NCBI RefSeq assembly: GCF_949987535.1
Contig: NC_080078.1
Coordinates: 52,044,207-52,108,206 of the forward strand
DNA length: 64,000 nucleotides
Reading direction: 5' to 3'
Origin: Balaenoptera acutorostrata
Lineage: Eukaryota; Chordata; Mammalia; Artiodactyla; Balaenopteridae
Shown: piece by piece, positions 23,715 to 35,084 of the stretch
Numbering within the stretch: position 1 is the first letter of the stretch
How the letters are laid out: every line of letters begins with the position of its first letter
Made by a program: the position numbers and the translations under genes
Notes under the pieces: generated by a model
Seen by the model: only the letters and a program-made list of their open reading frames with translations
Databases searched by the model: none
What the model was told of the DNA's origin: nothing

Positions 23715-23965
23715 GTAGCAGTTTTAAAAAATGGCCACAAATTCTTTGATAATCCTTTCATTGAGAGTTTGAGGGTCCATGTCACCTTCCCTGGATCTGG
23801 GTGGGCCTGTGACTGCCACCTGAAGAACAGATTGGGGTTGGAAAGCAAGTATAGAAGTCAGGACACCTGTTCAAAGGCTGCTGCTGCCATACAGAATGAT
23901 GGATTCTGGAGGGATCCAGATTCTAGGGGGATGATTCTGGAGATGGAAAGAAAAAGCTCTAAATA
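23715..23965 (+). mobile_element. MaLR-like LTR, 5' part
   Basis: 'atggccacaaattctttgat', 'tgagggtccatgtcaccttc' and 'gggtgggcctgtgactgcca' match the start of a common mammalian LTR of the MaLR type. It is truncated at about 250 bp. Confidence 0.55.
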
Positions 23966-23969
23966 CATT

Positions 23970-25165
23970 TAAGAGGTGGAATTAAATGGACTTGATGACA
24001 GAATGGATATGGGAGGGTATGGCTTGAATAATTAAACAGTGCTGATTTCTCTAGATGGGAGAAACTAGGCATAGAGCCCCAACATTCTATTTTAGCCATT
24101 TGGGATGACCATGAGATATCCTAATTTCTATTGGTGGTTGGATGTCAAGTGGGCAATTGGATCCATAAACCTGGAGCTAGGGAGATATCTGAGCTAGGTA
24201 TAGAATTTCTCTTATCATACAAAAATTAGTTTTTTAAACTTGAATTATTCTTTTGACATAGCTTTGTTGGCCTTTCTCCAAACCTGTAATTTCAATATCC
24301 TCTTGGGCTTCCCAGTCACTTCAGTTCCAGGCAACACAGCACCAAGGTCATCTTCCTCCATCTCTGTTTTTCTACCTGTGAAGATTTTCTTCAGCCCTCT
24401 TATTCTGTGAAGTAAAGCAAGGGCTAACCATATTTCTGAGCTCTTAACCAGAGCATCAGAAAACAAACAAACAAACAAAAAACCCAAAAAACCAAGGTCT
24501 GGAGCTTAAATGGCTCCACTGCACATTTGTAGTTTCACAGCAGTCCCTAGGATTTTAAGAGAAATATTGGAGGTTCAAAGTCTGAGAAAAAGATGGTGTC
24601 CCTCATCAGTTTTGCCTGTAAAATTCTATAACCCAGTATGACAGAGTACATCCATTTTTTTCAGTTTATAAAACCCTCAAGGGATGGCTGCTTTTCCAGA
24701 TCTAATAACTCTCCATGGGACTATAGTGCTGGTTGGTCCCCTGCTCCCAAATCCATACTGTCCTGCTCTCAGAATCACCATTTTTTCCCCATAAGGTCAT
24801 TTCTATTCCCTAAAGCTTGTTAGCTTGACCCCATTAAGTCATAGTTTAATCATTTCCTCAGAAATCATTTCCATCATTTCTGTAATCTTTGTAATTGGTC
24901 CTTGTCATAGAAAATCAAAATGGTAACAAGAGTGAAACCGAATGCTTTCCTGTAAGATATGTCATATACCCATATGTATTGGCTACTGTTCGGGATTCCT
25001 GACCTTAGGAATCAAACTGGGAAATGCCCCATCAATAACATAATGAGGTAAGTTTTATATGATAGGGCAGAAGGAGAGCACTTAGTCAGTGGCAACAATT
25101 TTGTCTCTTTAGAAGACAAGAACAATATCATTAAAACAGGGAAAAGAAATAGTTAAGATCATGAT
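23970..25165. other. No recognisable feature; short (CAAA)n at about 24462-24480
   Basis: Mixed AT-rich sequence. The 80-codon minus-strand ORF at 24245-24487 has no known motif and ends in the simple repeat, so I treat it as chance. Confidence 0.5.
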
Positions 25166-25169
25166 CATT

Positions 25170-25440
25170 TAGATTGTTACACTTCTAGCTCATCTTTATC
25201 CTTCAAGCCTTAACTCAAATGCCCCTTTTCTCAAAGGCCTTTTTTGCCTACTCTTTCATCTAAGGAAACCACCCCTATCTCTGGCCAATTATTCCCTTAT
25301 TCATTACTGTATTTATTCCCTTCCTTGTACTCATGATAATTATTTGTAACTTTCCTGTTTCAGTGTTTGTTTATATGGTTATCTGGTATTCAAGTGCTAC
25401 TTTATCCCTCGTTCAGAATAGGTGCTCAATTAATTAATTG
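25170..25440 (+). mobile_element. L2 LINE 3' end, sense
   Basis: 'agccttaactcaaatgcccc', 'tctcaaaggccttttttgcc' and 'ttcagaataggtgctcaatt' are L2 3'-end landmarks. A TTAA-rich patch (25430-25450) replaces the usual tail. Confidence 0.8.
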
Positions 25441-25514
25441 ATTAATTAATGTCTGAACAAGGCCAAAATCACCAGCTAGTCTGGTAAGAGAACTCAATCC
25501 AATTGATTATTTGG

Positions 25515-26050
25515 TATCCTCTGCCAAGTACTATCCAATGGAAATACAATTCAAGTCATTTATGTAATTTTAAATATTCTAGTCACTGCATTAAAGAAGT
25601 AAAAAAAAAAAAAGATGAAATTAATTTTATAATGTATTATATTTTACCCAGTATATCCAATATATCATTTTAAAATGTAATTAATATAAAAATTATTAAT
25701 GTAAAAATTATTAATAAACTAGTTTACATCCTCTTTTTTTGTAGTAAGTCTTTGAAATCTGATAAGTATTTGATATTTACAGCAAATCTTAATTCGAATG
25801 TTAGGTTTTTATAGGAACTCCTTGATTTGTATTTCGATTTTATAAAATTTATAGTTGAAAAAGAAGATTCACATACCAAATGGTTCAAAACATGCTTATG
25901 CATTTTCTGATAATGAATCAAGTATCAGATTTTAAATGTAAATTTGAGTAAGTTAAAATGAAAGAAAATTTAAAATTGAGTTCCTAATTACAGTAGACAC
26001 ATTTCAAGTACTTAACAGGGGCTAGTGGCTACCATGTTGCAGCTCTAGAC
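25515..26050 (-). mobile_element. hAT-like DNA transposon, antisense, longer copy
   Basis: It opens 'agtactatccaatggaaata' and ends 'ggggctagtggctaccatgt', with AT-rich interior text ('aagtctttgaaatctgataa', 'cacatttcaagtacttaaca'). This is the same family as 17960-18192, retaining the interior that the shorter copy lacks. No transposase is encoded. Confidence 0.65.
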
Positions 26051-26149
26051 ATCTTGCCAAACTTTTCTCATCATGTTTTCTTATGGAAATGTGTCCTTAC
26101 AATCAGATTACATTATTCCAAAAGGAAGAAGAGAAAAAAACTTGTACAC

Positions 26150-26285
26150 ATTAAGTGGAGGTGTTTGCCAAGAACTTTGGCAGGTATTTTCCAAATAACC
26201 ATTCAAACAAGCCTATGAGACTTGTTTCAATGTCCCTATTTTATCCATTGGGAAACTGAAAGCAGAGAGAGAGAGAGAGAACTTG
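26150..26285 (-). mobile_element. MIR fragment, antisense, with (GA)n
   Basis: 'gccaagaactttggcaggta' and 'ttttatccattgggaaactg' match antisense MIR. A (GA)n run of about 16 bp at 26264-26280 replaces the expected 'aggcacagagagg'. Confidence 0.6.
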
Positions 26286-26599
26286 TTGCAAGCACATGGC
26301 ATCTTTCTCTCTCTCCAGTGGTTTCCAAATGAGAAGAGTAAGCAAATGGGCACTCACCCTCAGCTTTGTACCGTGTCCTTCCCCATCTTTCTAGGCACTA
26401 CCCTGACCATCTGAGAGCATGCCCAGCTCCTGCTCAGGTGTGAGCTGCACAGTGCAGGCTTTCTGCTTCCCAGTCCTTGCAGAGCCTGGGGAAGATTGGT
26501 CCTGTGGTAGGAGGTAGATGGGGCCCTGGGCTGAGCAGCTGGAGTTTGTCAAGTGGAGTAAATTGGAGCTTTGTTTTCCCTAGACATGGCAAGGACAAA

Positions 26600-27120
26600 G
26601 TTAGTGGCAGGAGCTGAGCTCTGCTGGACTAAAGAGATAAGATGACCACTCCTGAGGTCAAGGAGACCTCCCTGACTGCACATGTGCAGAAAGACACCTT
26701 GGAGGTCAAAAGGGAGGGGGCCCCACCCCATAGTAAGTGTTTTAAAACCTCCCACAGTCCTCCATGCTGGAATTCATCTTGGCAAAAAGATGTGCATACA
26801 TGTTGGGGAGGGTCCTAGAACACGTCAGATGTGGGAAAAGAAGCAAGATAATTGGCCAAAGGTAAACAAAGACCCAGAAGAACTGCCCTGTATCAATGAT
26901 GTAACTGCCTCTTTACTGTGCTCCTCCTCATTAGAGAGGATGCCCATACCCTTTCTCTCTGGGTGTGTGTTTCTGCCTTGCTTCTGTCTTACATAAATAA
27001 ACTGCTTCTCTGTGCTCTCTCACATGTTATGCTGCGTCTCTAGTAATAAACTTTGTACTTGTTTTGCTGTTTTTGCCTCTTTGAGAAACTAATTTTTCAA
27101 ATGGGGCAAGAGCCAGGGGA
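26600..27120 (+). mobile_element. Solo-LTR-like element (retroviral type), sense
   Basis: The 3' half has LTR architecture: 'tacataaataaactgcttct' and then 'agtaataaactttgtacttg' supply polyadenylation signals, followed by GT-rich 'ttttgctgtttttgcctctt' and 'gagaaactaatttttcaaat'. The upstream end is not resolved; I place it near 26600. I see no gag/pol sequence downstream. A tRNA-Glu-like sequence follows directly. I cannot give the family name. Confidence 0.5.
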
Positions 27121-27141
27121 ATTTTGCTTCTAGCCTCTAGC

Positions 27142-27211
27142 CACTGGTGGACTGGCAGCTAGGATTCCTGGTTTTCATCCAGGCTACCCAGGTTCAATTC
27201 CTGGGCAGGGA
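27142..27211 (+). pseudogene. tRNA-Glu(TTC)-like sequence, degenerate
   Basis: 'ctaggattcctggttttcat' contains an intact anticodon arm: stem cctgg/ccagg around a loop with anticodon TTC. It is followed by a T-arm 'ccaggttcaattcctgg' with a good B box. The acceptor stem is poor: the 5' 'ccactgg' pairs badly with the 3' 'gcaggga'. So it is a tRNA-Glu-derived relic rather than a working tRNA gene. It has no SINE body or A-tail after it and sits directly behind LTR-like sequence. Confidence 0.6.
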
Positions 27212-27214
27212 ACT

Positions 27215-27690
27215 AAAATCTCTTTTCAAGACTGCTCACTGCTGTCTCTCTGAAATCAGTCCCAGGTGAGGCCCTTTTGCCTAAGGAATTGAACTAACTC
27301 CCCTTGCCCCTTGGAGGGTGCTTGAAAGTAGTACTCCCCCTTGAAGGTAAGGAGAGCACTGCCTACCTCAGAGCCAAATACCCTCTGGAGAAGAACTGAG
27401 ATCTTTCTGCATTGTTCTATGGGAAAGCTCTTTGGGTTGGGATCACCTCTGGGGATGTTGAGACCAATTCAACTGCTAACATTTAAATTCTTCTGCATTA
27501 TTTAATTTAGACAATATTCCTTATCTCCTTTGGAAAAAACAAATTGTATATTTAAAACAAGTTTAAGATGACCAGCCATCATCTGTGTTTATGTATTCAC
27601 TTTCTCTAAAGAGTTCAGGGGGAAACAAAGAATTTTGATGAATTTACATGTTTGAAATGACTAGTTGCCCCTCAATATCCCTTTTCTTTT
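27215..27690. other. Unassigned, possibly retroviral leader remnant
   Basis: 'ctttgggttgggatcacctc' and neighbouring text match nothing I can name. If the LTR call upstream is right, this could be decayed internal sequence of the same element, but no coding frame survives. Confidence 0.3.
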
Positions 27691-27699
27691 TTTTCCTTA

Positions 27700-27965
27700 G
27701 TGATAGAAGACCTTATTTTTAGCTATACACATGCTCCTCCCCTGAGAACAAAGACTATATTTCTTAGCCTTCTTTTTGTAGCTACCTGTGGTCATGTGAC
27801 TACATTTTGGCCAATGCAGTGTAGGAAGAAGTATGTGAGGCTAATCTCTACCTTTCTTCACTTCCTTCCTCTATTGTGCAGGCTGGAATGCAGAGTTGTT
27901 GGCTGGAATTTCAGTATCCATGTTGGATCATGAGGTGGAGGCCATATGACATGAGGTGGGGGCCC
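27700..27965 (+). mobile_element. LTR-like fragment ('tgaccacattttggccaatg' group)
   Basis: 'cctgtggtcatgtgactaca' and 'ttttggccaatgcagtgtag' are landmarks of a common ancient mammalian LTR-like repeat. The frame of 77 codons across it is chance. Confidence 0.45.
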
Positions 27966-28219
27966 TTGTGCTTTCTGAGAACTTCTTTTTTGCTCAGTCA
28001 ATACAAGGGATTGTTGCTGAGTCAACAGTAGGAGGAATTCTGGGCCAAGTTGGGGCCAACTCCAGGCAGTACTTCTACAGACTTCTGCCCAAATACTTAT
28101 TCCAGGTACTTATGTGTGAACTCACTTTCATTTTGTTATCACACTGTTTTCTGAGTTTCCCAATTCCTCTTCCTCCAGGCATTTCACCCTTCTCTTCTCA
28201 CTTCTAAGAACTCATTTCT

Positions 28220-28705
28220 CTGTCTAGCTTTCTGGTTATTGGCTTGCTACTGGAGATTGATTGCATTAATATACATAGATTTCCATGCCTCTCTTTATCC
28301 ACAACTTTCACTAGTGACCTTCCACACTTATTCTGGGCCTGGGCATGAGATATGTTTGATTAATGAGACAGCAGCTATCTTTTTGAAAAGTGCATGCACA
28401 TTTTTGCTTTCTCTCTTGGATCCTTGCACCACCAAGAGAACATGCCTGAGCTAGCCTGCTGGAGGGATGGGAGAGATACATGGAACAGAGCCAAGTCATC
28501 CCAGCTGAGCCCACCCTAGACCAGCCAGCTGACAGCCAGCCTGTGGCAGGTGGTAGTGGATGCCTGAGCAAGCCCTGCCAAAATCAGTCAAGACTGGTCC
28601 GGGGTTGCAGAACTTCCTAGTGGAACCATAGGCTGATGAGAAATAACAAATGGTTGTTGTTTCATGACACTAAGTTTTGGGGTGGCTTGTTGCATAGCCA
28701 TAGCA
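28220..28705 (+). mobile_element. MaLR-like LTR, sense, nearly complete
   Basis: 'gaacatgcctgagctagcct', 'gatgagaaataacaaatggt' and 'cactaagttttggggtggct' followed by 'tgttgcatagccatag' give the order and 3' end of a familiar LTR ('aataaatggttgttgtttta', 'gccactaagttttggggtgg'). The usual aataaa has become 'aataac'. Related copies are at 35085 and 39120. Confidence 0.7.
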
Positions 28706-28784
28706 CTCTTCTTTCCCCACCTGCCCCAACCCCCCCTCCCCCACCTTACCACAACCAGTTCTGCCATTTACCATCTATGTGATT

Positions 28785-29235
28785 ATATCAGTTAATCATC
28801 TCAGTGTAACTAACCACCTCCCAATTTTTTGGGCTTAAAACAGCAAAAAATATTCATGATTATTCATGAGTCTATGGGTCAGCTATGGGTTCTGCTGATT
28901 TGGGTTGTGCTTGACTGATCTTGGTGGGACTTGCTCATGCATCTGTGCTCAGCTGGAGTTTAGGCTGGTTTATTACGGCAACACTGGGATGACTGGGATC
29001 TCTCTCCACATGGTCACTCATCATTCAGCAGGCTGTCCTGAGTTTATTCACATAATGGTCACAGAGTTCCAGGAGTATGCAAGAGTGATGAATCCTAATG
29101 TGAAAGCACTTTTCAAACCTCTGCTTACATCATGTTTGCTCTACTTCATTGGCTGAGGCAAGACACATGGTCAAGCCTAGAATGAGTGTGGAAAAAAGTT
29201 GTAGAGTTGCATGAAAAAACTGGGGCCACTAGTGC
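28785..29235 (-). mobile_element. LTR-like repeat of the 'tattgctgtgtaacaaac' group
   Basis: 'tcagtgtaactaaccacctc', 'tttgggcttaaaacagcaaa' and 'tacttcattggctgaggcaa' match the group also seen at 21575 and 46500. The strand is by analogy. Confidence 0.55.
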
Positions 29236-29239
29236 AACT

Positions 29240-29325
29240 GATCCACTATAGTGTCATCACACAAATCCCTTGGTTTCCCTGAGCCTCAGTTTCCTCCTTC
29301 AAAAAATGGGGATAGTAATACTAAG
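29240..29325 (+). mobile_element. MIR fragment, sense
   Basis: 'ctgagcctcagtttcctcct' followed by 'aaaaaatggggatagtaata' is the sense MIR core. Confidence 0.75.
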
Positions 29326-29757
29326 CTGTTATAGTTGAATTGTATGTAGATATGTAGAAGTCCTAACCCCCAGTTCCTGTGAATGGACCTTATTTGGAAA
29401 TAGAATCTTTGCAGATATAATCAAGTTAAGATGAGGTCATTAGGGTGAGTTCTAATCCTATACGACTGGTGTCTTTATAAGAAGAGGAAAACACCATATG
29501 AAGACAGAGACACACAGGCATAGGCAGATATTAGCATAATAGAGCAGCAAGCCCATAAATTCCAGGGATTGACAGCCACCACTCGGAGCTAGGAAGGGGT
29601 AACGAAGAGATTTACCCATAGCCTCAGAAGAAACATGGTCCTGCCAACACCTTGATCTTGGACTTCTGGCTTCTAGAACGGTGAGACAATACATTTTAGT
29701 TGTTTTAAGCCACTCAGTTTGCAGTACTTTGTTATGGCAGCCCTAGGAAACTAATAG
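29326..29757 (+). mobile_element. MaLR-type LTR, sense, nearly complete
   Basis: Landmarks in order: 'gaagtcctaacccccagttc', 'gaccttatttggaaatagaa', 'tataatcaagttaagatgag', 'aacaccttgatcttggactt', 'ttttaagccactcagtttgc' and 'atggcagccctaggaaacta'. This is a textbook solo LTR of the mammalian MaLR (ERVL-related) class. Its promoter and polyadenylation signals are decayed (aataaa has become 'aatacat'). Confidence 0.85.
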
Positions 29758-29759
29758 AG

Positions 29760-30555
29760 AGCCCTACTCCTCTGCAGAGCTTTTATCTAAGTATCAGTGA
29801 GACTAGTGACTGCTGATGGATGGACTCTGGCCCTACAAATAGTTATTCTGAGATAATGCCAATCCTATTTCATATGGGGAAGAAACTCTTCAAGCAGGGA
29901 TGAGGTTGCACAGCTGCTGCAGCATCAGAGCTACCGCAGATCTCTGGTTTTAGAATCCTTGATGTTTCCGAGGGAGGAAAAGGCCAGCTTCACTTGTCTT
30001 CCTGTCAGCCTCCCTCCCGGTTTGCCATCAGCTCCCCAACACCTGCCCCCACCAGTCCTTGAGAGGCATGCCTGCAGGGCCGGGATGTTTCCCTTTGCTG
30101 AAGAAGAAACCCTGAGGTCTGATTGCTGGCATTCCTCCCATGTAACTCTAGCTCCAGGAACGTTCCAGGAAGACAGAGGCTAAATTTAATCTCCCTTAAC
30201 CTTGAGATTTCTATACTGTGTCCTCCATCCAGACTCTTTTATTATGCAGGGAACTTGGTTCTGGGCACTCTAGAAGCAGTAGCGGTTGTTTTCGTAGCCA
30301 AACAGGCAGGAAAGGCGCCTTTCCCCTGTGGAAAGTTTCACATCTCATTAGACATTTTAGGAGGCTAGACACGTGAAAGTGCTCCCAGAATGCACCACCA
30401 GATTTCTCCCAGAATGCTTCATGCTGCCTCCCACCCCCTAACATTGCTCATTCTGTTCTCCTTGACTAGACAGGGCTTTCTACCACCTCTACTTGTTGAA
30501 GTGGTTCTCGAACACTGAGAACTTTATGTTTTTACAACTTTAATACAGCTAAGTC
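29760..30555. other. No recognisable feature; moderately GC-rich
   Basis: This stretch is less AT-rich than its surroundings, with short ORFs on both strands (29959-30368 plus, 30211-30444 minus). No splice-site pairing, motif or repeat was convincing. Confidence 0.4.
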
Positions 30556-31180
30556 TTTTTTTCCCCCACATTTTGCATTATATTGTCTTTTAATTGAATT
30601 ATAATTGGCTTATAACATTATATTAGTTTCAGATGTATTGCATAATGATTTGATATTTTTATATGTTACAAAATGATTGCAATAATAAGTCTGGTTACCA
30701 TCTGTCACCATACAAAATTAGTACAATATTTTTGACTATATTTCCTATGCTGTACATTATATCCCCATGACATTTATTTTATAACTAAAGTTTGTACCTC
30801 TTAATCTCCTTCACCTATTTTGTCCATCCCCTCACTCCCCTCTCCTCTGGCAACCACCAGTTTGTTCTCTGTGTCTATGAATCTGTTTCTGTTTTGCTTA
30901 TTTGTTGTTTTTTAGATTCCACATACAAGTGAAATGATACAGTACTTGTCTTTTTCTGTCTTACTTATTTCACTTAACATAATATCCTCTAGGTCCATCC
31001 ATGTTGTTGCAAGTGGCAAGATTTCATTCTTTTTTATGGCTGAGTAGAATTCCATTTTATGTATATACCTACACACCACAATTTCTTTAACCATTCATCA
31101 ATTGATGGACACTTAGGTTGTTTCCATTTCTTGTCTATGGTAAATAATGCTGCAGTGAACATAAGAGTACACATATATTT

Positions 31181-31432
31181 TCAAATTAGTATTTTTATTT
31201 TATTTGGAAAAATAGCTAGAAGTGGAATTGATGGATTGTATGGTAGTTCTATTTTTAATTTTTTGAGGAAGCTCGATACTGTTTTCCATGGTGGTTGCAC
31301 CAATTTACATTCCCACCAACAGTTCATCAGGGTTTCCTTTTCTCCACATCCTTGCCAATACTTGCTATTTCTTGTCTTTTTGATAATAGCCATTTTGACA
31401 AGTGTGAAGTGATATCTTACTGTGGTTTTCAT
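31181..31432 (-). pseudogene. L1 ORF2 C-terminal remnant
   Basis: The frame reads '[20 protein letters not shown]' and then [16 protein letters not shown], the conserved C-terminal stretch of L1 ORF2p also seen at 3597-3974. It is only a fragment and not functional. Confidence 0.88.
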
Positions 31433-32155
31433 TTATATTTCCTTGATGATTAGTGATGTAGAACATCTTTTCATGTGTCTGTTGGTAATCTGTATGTCTT
31501 CTTTGGAAAAAGGTTTATTCAGGCCCTTTGACCATTTTTCATCAGGTTTTTTTTTTTTTTTTGAGTTGTATGAATTCTTTATATATTTTGGGTATTAATC
31601 CCTTATCAGGTATATTTTTTGCAAATATTTTATCCCATTTAGTAGGCTTCATTTTCATTTTGTTGAAAGTTTCCTTCACTATATAAAAGATTTTTAGTTT
31701 TGATATATTCCCATTTGTTTATTTTTGCTTTTGTTTCCCTTGCTTGAGGGGACATATCCAAAGAAACATGGTTAAGCCTGATATTGAAGAGTGTATTGCC
31801 TATGTTTCCTCTAGGAGTTCTATCATTTCAGGTCTTTCATTTAAGTATTTAATTGATTTTGAGTTTATATTTGTATGTGGTGTGAATAAGCAGCTCAGTT
31901 TGATTCTTTTACATACAGTTGTGCAGTTTTCCCAACACCAATCTTGAAGAGGCTGTCTTTGTGCCATTGTATATTCTTGACTCCTTTGTAATAGATTAAT
32001 TGACCCTATAAGCATGGCTTTATTTCTGGGTTCTATTCTGTTCTATTGTTCAATGTGTCTATTTTTGTGCCAGTACCATATTGCTTTGTTTACTACAGCT
32101 ATGTAGTATAGTTTGCAATCAAGGAGAGTGATATTTCCTGTTTTATTCTTCTTTC

Positions 32156-32467
32156 TCAAACTGCATTGGCTATTCTGGGTCTTTTGTGGTTCCATATAAA
32201 TTTTAGGATAATTTGTTCTAGTTCTGTGAAAAATGCCATTATTATTTTGATAGGGGTTGCAATGAATCTGTATAATGCTTTCGATAGTATGGACATTTTA
32301 ACATTCCACGAGTATGGTATATCTTTCCACTTATTTGTGTAGTCTTCAATTTCTTTCAACAATGTCTCATAGATTTCAGAGTACAGGTCTTTTACCTCCT
32401 TGGTTAAATTTATTCCTAGATATTTTATTCTTTTTGACGCAATTGTAAATGAGATTGCTTTCATCAT
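32156..32467 (-). pseudogene. L1 ORF2 post-RT segment remnant
   Basis: '[20 protein letters not shown]' and then [22 protein letters not shown] text are standard L1 ORF2p sequence downstream of the RT catalytic core. The frame is open for 103 codons and closed on both sides by mutations. Confidence 0.9.
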
Positions 32468-32689
32468 TTCTTTCTGATAGTTATTGTTAGTGTATAAAAA
32501 TACAGCAGATTTCTGTACACTAATTTTTATCCTGCAATTTCACTGAATTCATTTACTTGTTCTAATAGTTTTTTGGCAGAGTCTTTCAGGTTTTCTCTAT
32601 ATAGTATCATGTCATCTGCAAATAGGAATAGTTTTACTTCTTCCTTTCCAATTTGGATGCCAAATTTTGAGAACTTGAAATCATGGGTC

Positions 32690-32880
32690 AGAATGGAGGG
32701 AGCACAGGACTTGAGACAAAAGACCTGAGTTTGAGATTCATCTTTAACACTTCCTGTGTGTCTTTGAGCAAGTCACTTAACATCTCTGTACCTTAATATT
32801 AGTGTCATTATTATTATTGGTGGACAGAATAACTTCATTCTGAGAATCAGCTAAGATAATGGATCTGAATATGCTAAACT
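32690..32880 (+). mobile_element. MIR SINE, sense
   Basis: 'agacctgagtttgagattca', 'gagcaagtcacttaacatct' and 'gagaatcagctaagataatg' are the ordered sense MIR landmarks. Confidence 0.75.
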
Positions 32881-32914
32881 GTGTAAGGGTTATTCAGTTT
32901 AGAAAGAGAAAATA

Positions 32915-33250
32915 TATTCATTCATTCATCCAACTAATAACTATCGAAAGTTTATAGATGTGCCAGGTCCTCTGCTGAATGCTGGAAATAAAGTAGTGAA
33001 CAATATAGTTGAGGTCTCCACCCTCATAGATCTTACATTCAAGTGTAGGAAACAGGCAATAAACTAGCAAAAAAATAGGCATAATTGCAAATAAATAGAT
33101 AATTACAAATTATAATAATTTCTAGGAAGGAAGCTAATATAATGGTAAACTAGATAATAACTGGGAAAGCCATTTGGACTGGATGTTAAGCAACAGGAAC
33201 AGAGCTGATGTTGTCAGAGATTTGAAGGTTCTAATCTCTCTGCCTGAAGG
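32915..33250 (+). mobile_element. Ancient interspersed repeat (same family as 20545)
   Basis: 'attcattcattcatccaact', 'gtgccaggtcctctgctgaa' and 'ccaccctcatagatcttaca' are the start of the family; only the first 300 bp remain. Confidence 0.6.
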
Positions 33251-33254
33251 AAAA

Positions 33255-33690
33255 ACCAGGCAGGCAGAAGTGTGATGGGAAGAAAACATTTTTTTGCTCT
33301 TTTTCTATAATACATCCTGAATTTCCTGTAGATCTGTTTGTCTTGCTGCCTTGCTACTCTCTACTCACTGGATCACTGGCGTTCATATCTTCATGGGAAA
33401 GGCAGATGCCCTCCAGACAAATGCAGAGAGTCACTGAATTATAAAAGGGGCTTACTTAAGTCTAGTGAAACAAAAGTTTAGGAAGCTAGCTTTTGTTGCC
33501 AAGGAAAAAAGGAAGTTTTAAATTAAAAAAATTTCCCTTACATATTAAGAGCAATTGGAGTCTGAACACAAGAGGTAGAGAGAATTTATTCTATATTTGA
33601 AGAGAATTTCAATGAGACAGAAAGGAGTGGAAAGTTTCCCACTACTAAAAGAGAGAGGGAAACTGAAGGACAAGAGGCCAGATATAAATG
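33255..33690. other. No recognisable feature
   Basis: AT-rich unique-looking sequence without supportable genes or repeats. Confidence 0.45.
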
Positions 33691-33739
33691 TACTGGTTCT
33701 TTGGAGTAGGTATAAAAAATCTTTCAAAAGATGGTTTTA

Positions 33740-34310
33740 GGGGACATTGTTGTTGAACAGCAAGCATCCATAATTGCCTATCTCCTTATTGGTAGAATGA
33801 AGATTTTGTTAGTGTCCATCTTTATCTCACACAGTCCTTGTTACTAGGAAACTGAACTCACCTCCAGTTACAGGGGTGGGGCTTAATGATGGTAATCCCC
33901 TTGATGGAAACTGTTTCGGAAACCCAGGTTTTAGCCAATCAGCATGTGGCATTCTTTTGTCCATTCTTATTTGTTTTGAGTTGGTCCAATCAGGCTGAAG
34001 GAAAAACCTTTTACTACAAGGTTACAGAGAAGTTATTCTCCTTCCCTCTCCCATTGATGATGGAGGAAGCAGGATGCCAGTACTATTTACAGCCAACTCC
34101 TGGCCAAGTGGGAAGCCAGTTTTGGAATGAGGCCAACAGTGTGGCTCTCAGAGGGAAAAAGCCGAAAGAACCCACATTCCAGCTGATATTGCTGAGGTCT
34201 TGAACCAAGCAATTCTAATACTAGACTTCCCATTTTGTAATATAATAATTTTATATCCTGTTTAATCAGTTTGAGTCAGGCTTTCTGTTATTTAGAGCCA
34301 AAATCATGCA
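33740..34310 (+). mobile_element. LTR-like remnant (tentative)
   Basis: 'ttagccaatcagcatgtggc', 'gaggtcttgaaccaagcaat' and 'gtcaggctttctgttattta' then 'gagccaaaat' look like an old mammalian LTR end ('gagttttctgttacttgcag', 'ccaaaa'). The 105-codon ORF at 33886-34203 lies wholly in it and lacks any recognised motif, so I do not call it a gene. Confidence 0.4.
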
Positions 34311-34314
34311 AGAT

Positions 34315-35080
34315 AAATACAATGGGAGAAATAGCCAGACTGCTCTGGAGAAGTGCCAGAGTATGAAGAATAATTTCTCACTCTTATGAGTAGATCCTAG
34401 GAAATTTTAAGGATTATTAGAAGAGTCTTATGCCAACAGAAGGAGGTGAAGGCAAAATGGAAATGCACACATGGCATGATGAGGTTAATCAGAAAAAAAG
34501 CTTATGCCACCTGCTTTAGTCTGAGAATGCTTTATAAAAAATTCAGAATTTCCTGCATGCTCCAGGGGATAGGGGACAGAGGGACATGTAAGACAGTTGA
34601 GGGAGCTGCCTTATGACTCCATCAGGGGACTCTTCCCAGTAAAGGGTGTGGTGATTTTATAGTAGAGGACAGCAAGGTGGGTCACTCAGGCTAAAGGTTG
34701 AATGGGGATCATTACAATTTCCTCAGAGGAGGAGTATCACCACCAAGACCCAAAGAGAAGGACAATTTAGCAAGGGCAGACCATGAATTACACAAGACCC
34801 ATCAGCACTGGATGCAGCAAGATTAGAGTTTTACCAGGTAAGGTGAGGTATATCTGAACTTGAGGTCATTGGGAATCAACAGAGAACCACATGTAGGTAA
34901 GAATGTAAGCTTCTACCTATATCCAAACACCAGATTAGAAGGGATGATCAGATTGTGAAACCAACTGAGAAAGAAGAGATATTATCTTGATAGAGCATCT
35001 GGAATTAAAAGTGATTAATCATGTACCTACTAAATGAGACTAGGTTAATCTGAAAGAGACTGTGTTAACCTCATTCTGGT
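34315..35080. other. No recognisable feature
   Basis: A/G-rich sequence, with nothing I can name. Confidence 0.4.
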
Positions 35081-35084
35081 AGAT

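Larger units (their letters stand above)
30560..32660 (-). mobile_element. L1 LINE, antisense, 2.1 kb, 5' truncated
   Basis: The minus strand from 32660 down reads ORF2 from the reverse-transcriptase domain to the 3' UTR. The complement of 'atcatgtcatctgcaaatag' encodes the RT catalytic FADD motif, very near the truncation point. Downstream come the thumb and cysteine-rich C-terminal regions and the 3' UTR ending near 30560. This is the longest L1 here and moderately diverged; several stops and frameshifts break ORF2. Confidence 0.93.

Noticed and set aside
27142..27211. Functional tRNA-Glu gene
   Set aside because: The acceptor stem does not pair, and there is no clear T-run terminator immediately downstream.
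33886..34203. 105-codon ATG-started plus ORF
   Set aside because: Contained in what looks like an old LTR remnant; no homology recognised.
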